In this document: positions 1 through 9,854 of the stretch, piece by piece | How the letters are laid out: every line of letters starts with the position of its first letter | Position numbering within the stretch: position 1 is the first letter of the stretch | Assembly (NCBI GenBank): GCA_020284085.1 | Contig: JACEVL010000413.1 | Location: 1 to 64,000 of the forward strand | Direction: 5' to 3' | Length of the DNA: 64,000 nucleotides | Source: Aporrectodea caliginosa | Lineage: Eukaryota > Annelida > Clitellata > Crassiclitellata > Lumbricidae | Notes under the pieces: model-generated | Told to the model about the DNA's origin: nothing | The model's input: the letters and a program-made list of their open reading frames with translations, nothing else | Databases searched by the model: none | Translations under genes and position numbers: made by a program

Positions 1-310
1 TCCAAAGACCCAAATTCAGTTCCTTTCCAAACATTAGTCTTGGTATATAACGATTTCTCGTTCGTTTATGCAAAAACATCTGCCGATGTTACTAATATTT
101 TCGTTTGCACTCGAAATATGACTTGTGCTAGAATGCAGTTTAGTGTACTTTGGAGATTTTCTCTGTAGCTTCGGTTTCAGTCTTAGTTCAAGCGACTCAA
201 ATTCGTTCGCACATATCCTCCATCATCTCCCAAGTTAGACGTATGGTCTCTTGCCTATTACAAAGAAGGCAGATGTTTCACATACATGTAGTTCTAACTT
301 GATAAAAAAA
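1..310. repeat. Segment duplicated at about 33323-33650
   Basis: Reading the two stretches side by side shows the same order of words with scattered substitutions and small indels, for example ATTCAGTTCCTTT, TTCGTTTATGCAAAA, CAAGCGACTC and AGTTCTAACTTGAT in both, in the same orientation. No coding potential was recognised in either copy. At the 5' end it precedes a broken cGLR-related copy; at 33.3 kb it follows a hAT element. It could be upstream sequence of a duplicated gene or an unnamed dispersed repeat. Confidence 0.7.
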
Positions 311-744
311 AATAGGGAGGTAGACATCTTCACTCCTCTTGCAGTCCTTTACTCGGTGGGCCTAAGAACACTTGGGACAGCGAAGTCTTTTGGCTTAAGC
401 AGGAGACTGCCTTTTGGCCTTAGCGACTGCATACAAAGTAAGGGATTGTAGACTATATAATCCTTTACCTTAAATGATCTCCAGCCAACATGGACCTTAT
501 CAGGGATGGCATCGCAATAAAAAATGTAAATATCACTGAACTGGTTGGTGTTTTACACCATTGTATCTTGTACTTATTCTGATTACTTTACTCACCTGGA
601 CTTCTTTCCACTGATAACTGCTTTGTTGCGATGTAGACTGCTTTTGTTTTCTTCTGACCTGGAAAATGGCAACGTGTAGGCCTACACTATAATAGGTATC
701 CGGTCAAAAGATTTTCGGAGGGTCTTTGAGTTCAGAATAACCGC
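311..744. other. No gene recognised
   Basis: AT-rich sequence without a convincing open frame. It holds two exact copies of the palindrome TAGGCCTA (677-684 and 759-766), a word over-represented in the whole window. Confidence 0.5.
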
Positions 745-2178
745 CTTCTGCGCCTCATTAGGCCTATGCATGCTGCACGTGGTTTATGTTTCGGAGATAT
801 ATCTTTTGAAAGCAGTCTCTTTGTTGAACTTGTCGAAGCTATGTTGATGCACCCTAAAAATAATAAGGTCACAGCATCATAACTTTTCGAAAACGTACAC
901 CAAACACAGTAGTCGGTTTCAATTCCTGCGTGCTCAGGGTCTCATGGAACATTTAACTCGATCAAGTAGCCCTTGAGAATTTCAACTACTGTCCCTCATG
1001 TCAAAACAGTTTCTCATTAAGGCTTTAAAATATATTGATTCTAAATCGAATGGCATTGCTCCTGCAGCTTTGGCCTATCTCGCTGCACTCCATTTTGCCA
1101 CATCAAAATACGAAACAGCAATACGCTTTTGTTCGGCAGTTCTCGTAGATCAGACTCCTCAAAATGAAAAGGAAACACTGAATGCAGGTTGCTTGTTGTT
1201 CATTGACAATATCGCAAGAATCGTTGGATTGTGTGTGTTTGAAAAGAAGATTACTGACAATAATCTTCATTACATTGGCGGTCGGCTTTATCTTGATCTG
1301 CGTCTTTCGTCGGAGGTTTTTGCTCATTATTTAACTCTGATATCAGCCGAAAGAAAATCCACGCGTTTAGATTTTTGTCATGATTTACCAGATTCAGCAT
1401 TTCCTATCGACGATTATCTGAAGGTTTTAAGAAAGAAGAAATGCATTGCTGCGATGAAGTCAGTTACTCATTTCAAGGCTACCAGACAGATCGTTTATCG
1501 CAGAACAGATTCTTTGACAGAAACCGAGACTTCAAGTTTGAATCCTATAATAATCAAAGAAGCAGTAATTGATTCTTTGATGAAATATGTTTTAGAAAAT
1601 ATGAAATCATTCTATTATGTTATTCGCAATGACTTTGGTATCCAGTGCAACACAGGAGATTGTTATCGTGCTTTGTACCTTAACAAGTGTCGTCAATACG
1701 ATGAAGTTTTGCGCTTATGTGAGCGAATTCTTCGTGAGCCTCAAATAAAGCACGATTCTTACAGGGTGTTTGCTTTTACGAATGTTTTGTTGTTGCCACC
1801 TTTTGAATCTTTTTTCGATAGAGACGTAAAATCGTTGCTTGGATTTCACACACTCTGTTATTATTTATCACCGCTGTATGCTGCCAGTCTGAAATCTTGG
1901 AAAACTGTCACTCCAGCTTATGAACACGTGTTTTTCGACCGTATGTACTTTAACTGGGATGATACGTTTCTTATGAACCGTCACTTCATAAAATGCACAC
2001 TATATTCTTGGAAGACATTTTCTAGCAAAATATTTAAAAGTCAGATGTTATATCGACTGCAATCTTCCGTATTCAGAAGCAATGACTGAATTTGCTTATC
2101 AGAAAACAACTAATCGTCCGTTTGAAGACATCATTCGCAGATTTCTTCTACGAAAGCTTCATTTTATTAAAAAGTAAT
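745..2178 (+). pseudogene. 5'-truncated copy of the C-terminal extension of a cGAS-like (Mab-21) receptor
   Basis: The longest open frame is 998-2089 (363 codons, ATG start), but homology to the minus-strand gene at 23415-26276 begins earlier, near 750, where HAAHG- and ESSLFVELVEAML-type words can be read with shifts and stops. The shared frame runs through words such as NGIAPAALAYLAALHFATS, RIVGLCV, RGRLYLDLRLS-like and ATRQIVYRRTDS. Near 1996-1999 this copy has one extra base relative to the minus-strand copy, so its last 30 codons are out of frame; the paralogous ending can be read in the next frame down to the TAA near 2178. The nucleotidyltransferase and Mab-21 core are absent, so it cannot make a cyclic nucleotide. 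The segment looks all alpha-helical, with no domain I can name. Alternative: a separate short gene, less likely given the upstream decayed homology. Confidence 0.75.
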
Positions 2179-2179
2179 T

Positions 2180-2800
2180 GAAGAGTTTATTCACATCAAT
2201 GACGAAATTATGTTTTCATTTGAAATGTGTGTTTCATGATAATGTGAAGATGAATACTTAAACTTGCTTCAACGGTATTGCAACGTGACCAGGCTTAAAC
2301 TATCACCGTAGTAGTTTGGGGACTTCAGTGTGGAAAAGCAAAATCTTACTTGTCGTTGCGGGAAAGGAGAATCAGCTGGTAGGATGTTAAACTTTTTGCC
2401 GTAAGCCAGTTTCATCATGGTGAATCGGAGGCCGTTCCCGTAATCTTGCACTGCGCCAAAAGAGAGGAAGGCTTTTAAGAGGAAATAAACTGAGTTACAG
2501 CGTCATTAACTTTTTCAGCTGGGTTCGACACGTGACAATAACTTATCCAACTATTCTGTTATAACTTGCATGATAATGAACTGTTGTACGACTTCAATGT
2601 GTTCTTTGAAGGCGCTGTATATTCTTTAAATTGGGCCTACATTACGCTAAAACGCGTTACATGCATGCAAAGAGTACTAACGGAGAAGTGGAGTGCCTTG
2701 CAACTACGTCGCCTTACGAAAAACCTAATGCCTATCCCGTACACCTCCCAGGTCACTAATGCTAATTCCGTCAACCGGAACTCTAGCGTTCGTACAGAAT
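2180..2800. other. No gene recognised
   Basis: Only short open frames without recognisable similarity. Nothing repeated elsewhere in the window was noticed here. Confidence 0.4.
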
Positions 2801-2805
2801 GGGAG

Positions 2806-3130
2806 ATAAACAGACAGACAGTCAGACAGACTGACAGCCAGATGGACAGGACAGGCGGAGAGACAGACAGATGGATACAAAAAGAAGGAGACTTACAGAT
2901 GTGCAGATAAACAGACTCACAGACCGAGAGTCAGACATACATCTGACAAAGACATTGACACTGCAGACAGAGAGATAGCGAGAGAGACACGGACAGACAG
3001 ACAGATATATAGAATGACAGTACGTTAGGCAGACGTACACATCAACAGACAGACAAACCTGTAAACGAACAGACGGAGAGAGAGGCAGATTAAAAGAGAT
3101 ACGAACACACAGACAGACAGACAGAAACAT
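2806..3130. repeat. Imperfect GACA/ACAG microsatellite
   Basis: Dense runs of GACAGACAGACA broken by substitutions. The apparent open frames on both strands are translations of this repeat. Confidence 0.9.
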
Positions 3131-3234
3131 GAAGTTACAGCTTCCTTTAGCCTATACCTCCAACAACAAAACTTCGCAAAATCCTTCCTCACTAATTCGT
3201 TCGATGGGACATGAATCCACTTTCTCTTTCTATC

Positions 3235-3470
3235 TGATTGGCAGAGTGCATGAAAGTCTAATGGCCAACGCTCTGTACTGTTAACCGAGAGGTCGCGGTT
3301 TCAAATCCCCATCTGGGCAGAAATTACTGTTAATATTTCTGCCACAATTGCACCCCTAGCGATATCAGCAGTAATGAGTACACTGATAATACACTGTGAG
3401 TAAGAAGATCAGGCGAGGGAGATGACTGACCACCCGCCTTAATATGCCTAGGCTAAGAATATGAATTCAC
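3235..3470 (+). repeat. tRNA-derived SINE-like segment
   Basis: The stretch near 3262-3315 carries AATGGCCAACGC (A-box-like) followed by ACCGAGAGGTC and GGTTTCAAATCCCC (B-box-like), the arrangement of an RNA polymerase III promoter in a decayed tRNA head. The same head, on the other strand and better preserved, occurs at 5310-5450. No clean tail or target duplication was found. Confidence 0.45.
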
Positions 3471-3716
3471 TAACATTTCACTGCCCTTCATAATATTATT
3501 GCTCTTCTTCTTTCGGATAAACACATCACACCACTATATAGAAACTTTCTCGGTAGTTTCTGTTAACGACGCTGTGTCATAACACCAATAATAAATATCG
3601 TTTTCAATAACGTCGCCCTCCTTATTCCAGCCTTCAGACTGGCACTACACTATGGTTGTCAGTTTTTCCGATGTTTAGCGACATCGCACGGCCACCATGG
3701 ACGGTTAACGTGGAAC

Positions 3717-5021
3717 CAGTGTGATTCAAGTTAACTGAAACTGAAACTGAAATGTCAGTTAACTGATTTATTTGATTTCAGTTAACTGGAACTGAAACTG
3801 AAACGGAAATGGCCAAGAAACTGAAACTAAATAGAAACTGGAATGGCCAAAACTTTAATAGAAACTGAAATTCAAAAACTGAAATTAAAAAACTGAAATT
3901 GATGGCTAAATACATTACATTTCCAATTTAAAAGGTAGTTTATTTAGATCAATGCGTAATCTTACTTATCACTATGTATATCTATAAATATTCATATATC
4001 AATGTCTTTTCTTGCCATCCTCGATGATGGTTTCATTTATATAAAGTCTATGTTTTATCCAGTGATCTCTATTAATAGTTAACAATACAAATCAGCTGTT
4101 TTATCGATTGAGAGGAAGTTACGGAATGTTTTGTTTTTGAAATTGTGTTTCTGTAATGAACAATTTCTGTTATAGTTTAGACCAATGCCAATTCCGTATG
4201 TTCTTACTGCAGGTTAATAGCTATTTACACATATCATAATATTTCCCTATGAGTGGTAGAAAACGAGAGAGCGCAGTGTGGGACTACTATTTGCAAGACG
4301 TTTTTGAACGACAATTCTGTATGTTCTTACTGGTTAATAACAAGCCATGTGGTCGCAAAATCTCAGGGCGCAACAGTACTAATGCTTGAGTCCATTTGAA
4401 AGCCCATCTAGGGCAAACAATCCAGTTACTATTCAAAGTTCTTGACAAATGTCCAAGTTACAGAGTTATTTTGACAAAAGCAAGACACACTGTACGTGCT
4501 GTGCATATATCTTCGGTTGCTACTCAGAAACTTATTATGAAATGCCAAAATACTTTGGTGACTGATTGCATCTCTTAATAAAACGACTTCTAGATCTCAA
4601 GGTTGGACACTTCAAATTCTTTAGTTTTAATAATTTTCTTTTTACTGTGTAGCTTGTAATATTTGTAAATTTATTTCATTACTGACTATTCAGTAGCTGA
4701 GGCTATCTTGCTTTATGATGAAAGGTTCTGTGTTCATATAAAATTATGAATACATAGCCTAATAGCAGTTTTTCAATAAGAAGTTGCATATGTGAGCATG
4801 TTCATTTCACGTAGTAGGCTCGTAAGTTTGCTTAACAACGTCAAAAACTGAAATAGAAATTGGCTGAAAACTGAAACTACAATAGAAATTCAGTGAAAAC
4901 TTTAACTGAAATAGAAACTGAAATCAGTCCGAAAAACTGTAATCGAAACTGAAATGAGGCTATTCCAGTTAACTTAAACTGAAACTGAAACTGAAATAAA
5001 TCAAAAACTTTAATCACACTG
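3717..5021. mobile_element. hAT-type DNA transposon, decayed
   Basis: The element starts CAGTGTGATT and ends with its complement AATCACACTG. It is bounded by a perfect 8-bp target duplication CGTGGAAC (3709-3716 and 5022-5029), the hallmark of hAT elements. Both ends carry arrays of a GAAACT hexamer (about 3729-3900 and 4845-5005), in inverted arrangement, as subterminal repeats. The 1.3 kb interior retains only a transposase remnant (4396-4578). Confidence 0.85.
4396..4578 (+). pseudogene. hAT transposase remnant
   Basis: About 60 codons that resemble the alpha-helical middle of hAT transposases: a run with hydrophobic spacing (IQLLFKVLDKCPSY), then KARHTVRAVHISS and a QNTLVTDC stretch, comparable to the segment preceding the conserved RW motif in that family. 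There is no ATG at the start and no catalytic residue can be placed. It lies inside the hAT element with intact ends, which supports the assignment; alone the similarity would be weak. Confidence 0.45.
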
Positions 5022-5309
5022 CGTGGAACTTAGTATATGAGTCAGGTATTATGAATGATTGGACAATGTGGACATGAAGCGCAGTTGCTGAATTTATAGC
5101 GTCGGAAGAATGCGTGGATTCCAAGGCCACTGACGTCGACCTCACATTAAATTCAATCTGTCTGTGTTTAGTAAACCTAGCGATCAGTCTTCATAGTTTT
5201 ATAGATTATAAGCTACACTTTTTCACAAATTCGAAGCTAAACAGGAAGCCAATGTAAGAAATCACGCATAGGGGTTATTAGACGAATTAACTCCATTGAT
5301 CTTCGTAAT

Positions 5310-5450
5310 GACAGTGTACGCTCCATGGCTTCATTGACTTTTGGGGAGCAAGTGGCGCAGACATTTCTGTCATGGCGAGGATTTGAACCCTCGACCTCTC
5401 GGTTGGCTGTCCAACACTCTAGCCATTTCCTCATGACACAGCCCCATATA
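5310..5450 (-). repeat. tRNA-derived SINE-like segment
   Basis: On the minus strand one reads AATGGCTAGAGTGTTGGACA (A-box region), then AACCGAGAGGTCGAGGG and TTCAAATCCTCGCCA (B box and acceptor-like end). It resembles a tRNA gene, but the anticodon arm and acceptor pairing are not clean and the head continues into non-tRNA sequence, so I call it a SINE head rather than a tRNA. Confidence 0.5.
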
Positions 5451-5482
5451 AGGCATAACGGAGGTTTATCCCTTTCCAACAA

Positions 5483-6110
5483 AGCGTTGAAAATTCAATG
5501 GCACCCAAATGGATTTCTGACAATGTATTATGAACCAGTATCCAGTGTATCGTGGAAGCGATACGATAAGGTTGGTTTGTAACGTTTATTTAACGACGCC
5601 GTCATGTCGACGATGATTGGCGATACGAAAAAGCGCAACTGACAAATTTATAAGGTCCAGCAAAGCCGTAGTGAAGGTGTCTAACGAGCGCATTAAATTT
5701 TTCCAGCGTTTAACGCCATCTAGCGACCTTCTGAGCCGCTGACGTCGATACAAACTGACCTCACAAGGTTTTCGAATACGATATTCATCAAATGTCCAGC
5801 ATTTACGACCAAGCTTCATTGTTTATTTCTTAAGGTAATATATTTAACGCCACTTAATATAATCAGCGCAAAACGTAGCGATGTTAAAAACTTTTAAGAA
5901 GAGAAATGTCACCAGTTGCTAAACAGTGAATTTGCACCCTTGACGTGTCTCGTTTGACAGTCCATCACCCTTAATAATTAATTCTAGATCACAGCTCATC
6001 CTGGTTGCAATGCAAAACGGGGGATAATACCCTTTCAGCATTCCCATTAAAATACGATTGCACCCAGATGGGGACAGTATAAAGGATAACACTCTTGCCT
6101 GAAGTGCTCA
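5483..6110. other. No gene recognised
   Basis: Short open frames only; no repeat structure seen. Confidence 0.4.
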
Positions 6111-6124
6111 CGGACCCCGTTCGA

Positions 6125-6134
6125 TTCCAGTACC

Positions 6135-6167
<33 letters not shown>

Positions 6168-6260
6168 TTCCATCCAACTGTCTGTGTCTGTCCATGTGTC
6201 TCTATGTCTGTCTATCTGTCCGTCATTTCGTATATCTAGCCGTCCTTCTGTCTGTCTCTC

Positions 6261-6299
<39 letters not shown>

Positions 6300-6395
6300 T
6301 TCCATCCAACTGGCCGTGTCTGTCTGTCCATGTGTCTCTATGTCTGTCTGTCCGTCATTTCGTATGTCTATCCGACCTTCTGTCTGTCTGTTTGT
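6125..6395. repeat. TCTG microsatellite
   Basis: Long imperfect run of TGTCTGTC, containing a duplicated unit that begins TTTCCATCCAACTG (near 6168 and 6299). Open frames rich in Cys-Leu-Ser are translations of it. Confidence 0.92.
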
Positions 6396-6439
6396 CCGAT
6401 CGCACCGAAGAAAAGAATCTACCTGTCGTCAAAAAGAAA

Positions 6440-6560
6440 GCGCAGCCACAACCATCCAACCACTCCATCCTCTGAATCCATCCCACCTATTCCATCATCC
6501 ACCCACCCACTCACTCCAACAATCCATCCACATCCACCCACCCCATCCATCGTGGATATC
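6440..6560. repeat. CATC/CACC low-complexity tract
   Basis: Imperfect repeats of CCATCCA and CCACCCA directly after the TCTG array. Confidence 0.8.
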
Positions 6561-6990
6561 AATAGAACTATTGCCTACCATCGGGTAGTGCCAGTCCGAA
6601 TCCTCAATAAGAAGGAGGACGACGCTAATTATCCCTGCTATGCCACATGGTCGTTAAACAGAGACTTCCACTGCCAAAGGAAATATGTCTAAATAGAATT
6701 CAAGTTACTGACAGATTAGAGAAGTTGCAGATCATTCCTTGCCTTGGCGTTTTGCCAGATGACTCTGCGATTGCTTGTGCTCGTCTTAGACACCTCTAAC
6801 TCTCTGTTTTCCGATTCTTTTAATTCACCAAATGCGTTTTATCGCGAGATAGACGTCCCTTTCGCGTCATAAAGTCGATGTTAACGGTCCTTGGTTGAAT
6901 CCCGATGAAGATCATGAAGTAGAAAAAGAAAACGAAATGCTATCACGTTCTCTCATCCCTTATCCGACGCCTCATTAGCCCAGCTTCATG
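6561..6990. other. No gene recognised
   Basis: Mixed sequence between two TCTG arrays; no convincing frame or repeat. Confidence 0.4.
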
Positions 6991-7014
6991 ATCCACTTTG
7001 CTCCTGAGCAGGGT

Positions 7015-8010
7015 GTCTCTATGTCTGTATGTCTGTCTGTCTGGGTCTGTCTATGCGTGTATGTCCTTATGTTTCTCTATCTGCTTCTCTGTGTGCGTTT
7101 CTGTCTGTTTCTTTGTCTGTATGCCTGTACATCTGTCTCTTAGTTTCTGTTTATCTGTGTGTAAGTATGTCTGTCTATAGCTCGTCTGTCTGTCCATCTT
7201 TCTGTCTGTCGGTCCATCTTTCTGTCTGTCGGTCCATTCGTCGTTTCATCCTTTGCCTGTCTGCCTATGCATTTGTCTGTCTGTGTGTTTGTCCGTTCGT
7301 CTATATGTCTCTGCGTCTGTCTGTCTTTGTAGCAATTTCACGCATCGTATGGCGTTTTCTTACATAAAAGGCACGCATTGTGCATGTCTGTATCTGTCTG
7401 TTCCTGATTCTATCTGTTCCTTCTTTTGTCTGCCTCTGTTTCTGCCTGTATATACCTGCTCATCCTATCTATTCGTCTGTCTGTCTGTCTGTCTGTTCCT
7501 CCTGTTGGTCTTTTATCTGTCTGTCCGTCTCTCTGTTTGTCGGTAATTCAGTCAGTCTGTTGCTTTATTTTTACGCTTGTCTGCCTTTCTGTGCATTTTA
7601 TTTTCATCCTTTTGTCTGTCTGTCTGTCTGTCTGTCTGATTCTCCATCCTTGTTTGTGTGTTTTTATGTGTCGTCTGCCATTCTTGTTTGTTTGCTTGTC
7701 CTTCCACCCATCTCTCTCTCTGTCTGTACGTCCTACTCTCTCCATCCGGTCGCTTGTGTCTATCTGTCTGTGCTTCGTTCTATCTGTCTAAGTTCTCTTT
7801 ATGTAATGTCTTTCCACCTGTCTGTGTTGTTGTGTATTAGCCTCTCTTTGCATATGCTTCTCTGTCTCCATAGCCACTCTTCTGTCTCTATCTCTTTGTT
7901 CTTCTGACTTTCTCTGGCTGTCTGTCCGTCCGACCGTTTGTCTGTCGGACATAGATCTATGTCTGTCTGTCTGTTCGTCTGTCATGTCTGTCATGTCTCA
8001 TGTCTGTCTT
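7015..8010. repeat. About 1 kb degenerate TGTC microsatellite
   Basis: Nearly continuous TGTCTGTC-type repeats with many substitutions, plus short runs of TCTC. The several overlapping open frames on both strands are low-complexity translations. Confidence 0.92.
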
Positions 8011-8016
8011 TTCATA

Positions 8017-8152
8017 GACTTGATTCGTGGACGCCTTTCTAGCGGTTGACCTCTTGAAGGAGACTGATTATCGATCAATCAATCAATCAATCAATCAATC
8101 AATTCTTTTATTAATCACTTTTCGTAGACTTGATTCGTGGACGCCTTTCTAG
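8017..8152. repeat. 27-bp direct repeat flanking an AATC run
   Basis: The word AGACTTGATTCGTGGACGCC(TTTCTAG) occurs near 8017 and again near 8126, on either side of an AATC microsatellite (about 8075-8105). This looks like a local duplication or a microsatellite-seeded insertion. Confidence 0.75.
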
Positions 8153-8163
8153 TATATAAAAAA

Positions 8164-8233
8164 ACAGACTCTGAAATCGTGGCAATTCTTAGTAATGGCA
8201 ATTACTAAGAATTGCCACGATTTCAGAGTCTGT
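8164..8233. repeat. Perfect 32-bp inverted repeat with a 6-bp loop
   Basis: Arms 8164-8195 and 8202-8233 are exact complements (ACAGACTCTGAAATCG at the outer end), separated by TGGCAA. Perfect pairing over 32 bp implies a recent origin, for instance by template switching, or a tiny MITE. No flanking duplication was found. Confidence 0.9.
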
Positions 8234-8454
8234 ACACCAACTTCTGCCCATGGATCCGACGACCGTTCTGACGTAAACAAAGTATTGTGAGAACTTCTGG
8301 CCATTCCTCGCCTTTCATGACCTTTTTCCCTTCACAGTTTTTAGCAGGCAACCCATACGTGTTGAAACGGGAAGAGGTGGTGAAGTATCTAATACAATCG
8401 ATTCAATGAAAGATGAGCAGAGTCGAGGCAACACGGTCGCTGTAGATAACGTCT

Positions 8455-8745
8455 ACGTTTACATTTTACACTAACTAGTCCAAAATAATTGGGTGTCCCT
8501 AGACTCCCTACCCTCGATGGTGCTTCATAAGAGCTTTGCTGTGGTCGGTCCATCTTTCTGGAATAGGTTGCCTAGCAACCTACGCATTGAGCTTCTTGGT
8601 CTTTCTTTGCCCCTTTTCCGCAGGCGTTTGAAAACCATTCTTTTTATCGTAGTTTGGTGTTGTCAGGTCGGGAGCGACTCTGAGGAGTAACTCTTGAAGT
8701 GGCGCTATATAAATTTACGATTACGATTACGATTACGATTACCCT
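8455..8745 (+). mobile_element. Non-LTR retrotransposon 3' end fragment
   Basis: The frame 8493-8690 ends with VVGPSFWNRLPSNLR and LFRRRLKTILF, the C-terminal signature seen at the end of many animal LINE open frames. It is followed by a TATATAAATT stretch and a terminal microsatellite of ATTACG units (about 8718-8745). Related tails are at 36608-37020 (plus) and 56218-57175 (minus). The rest of the element is missing, as expected for 5'-truncated insertions. Confidence 0.75.
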
Positions 8746-8936
8746 ATTGAAACTCAAGGGGTGCATATAAATACAGCCGGACTAACCCTTGCGTCAGTTT
8801 TTACGTAGACCTACCTGAATTTAACGCATAATAGTGAGGCTAATTAGTAGTGATAAGAGTGTCACTTCTACCCCAATCGATCCTGATTGGTCGACGCCAA
8901 CCACGTGACCTATGACGTCATGCATATAATTAGCAC

Positions 8937-9470
8937 AAAGGCTCCGTAGCGCTGTAGGGTTTCACAAGGGACCCGTAGCGCTGTAGGGTTTCACAAGGGA
9001 CCCGTATCGATGTAGGGTTTCACAAGAGACCCGTATCGCTGTAGGGTTTCACAAGGGACCCGTATCGCTGTATGTTTTCACAAGGGCACCGTAGCGCTGT
9101 AGGGTTTCACAAGGGACCCGTATCGCTGTAGGGTTTCACAAGGGCACCGTAGCGCTGTAGGGTTTCACAAGGGACCCGTATCGCTGTAGGGTTTCACAAG
9201 GGACCCGTATCGATGTAGGGTTTCACAAGGGACCCGTATCGCTGTATGTTTTCACAAGGGCACCGTAGCGCTGTAGGGTTTCACAAGGGCACCGTACAGC
9301 AGTATGGTTTCGCAATGGCACCGAACCACTGTATGTTTTCACAAGGGTTCCATACCACTGTATGTTTTAACAATGTCAACATACCACTGTATGGTTTAGC
9401 AAAGGCTCCCAACCACTGTATATTTTCGCAAGGGCACCGAACCACTGTATGTTTTCACAATGGTATGGTA
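8937..9470. repeat. Outer tandem array of the left arm
   Basis: Units of about 29 bp with the core GTAGGGTTTCACAAGGGACC, alternating GTATCGCT and GTAGCGCT endings, degrading inward to units with CCACTGTATGTTTTCACAA. The open frame at 9246-9617 is a translation of the degenerate units plus adjoining unique sequence. The mirror copy is at about 16190-16715. Confidence 0.9.
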
Positions 9471-9850
9471 CTCTTATACAACAAGCCCATGCATTTAGCT
9501 GGAATTATAGAAAACGGGTTTGAAATAGAGAGCTCAAGCCTTTTTTTTCACTTCTCATCAATTATTTATTATGCACACGAAGCACATTTGGGTAACATGC
9601 ATTTTCATGTCGAGTGAGTTTACAGACACTGACAAGCCCTTGTATTTAGCTTGAATTATAGAAAAAGGGTGGAAATAGTGCGCTCAAGCTTTTCTTTTCA
9701 CTTCTTAGCATTTATTTATCATGCTCACTAAGCACTTTTGCAAAACGTGCTTTTACATTTAGGTATGTCTCAAACTATGCTATCTAGAATTATCAAGTGT
9801 CTTAAATTTAAAGTCAGCAACTTGGGTTTCTCTAGACATGAGGTGGCTGA
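9471..9850. repeat. Unique-looking zone between the two tandem arrays, left arm
   Basis: Contains two diverged direct copies of a roughly 150-bp unit (each with TAGCTGGAATTATAGAAAA- or TAGCTTGAATTATAGAAAA-type starts and an AAGCACTTTTG- or AAGCACATTTG-type end, near 9495 and 9648). Mirrored in the right arm at about 15800-16185. Confidence 0.7.
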
Positions 9851-9854
9851 GTCG

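Noticed and set aside
5340..5450. A tRNA gene on the minus strand
   Set aside because: A-box and B-box words are present, but acceptor and anticodon stems do not pair cleanly and the head continues into repeat sequence; it fits a SINE head better.
7015..8010. Many long frames rich in Cys, Leu, Ser and Val on both strands
   Set aside because: They are translations of the TGTC tetranucleotide repeat; all frames stay open because the repeat contains no stop.
8937..9470. Regular direct repeats of about 29 bp resembling a CRISPR array
   Set aside because: There are no unique spacers, the units degrade continuously into neighbours, the array is mirrored in the other arm, and the DNA is eukaryotic.
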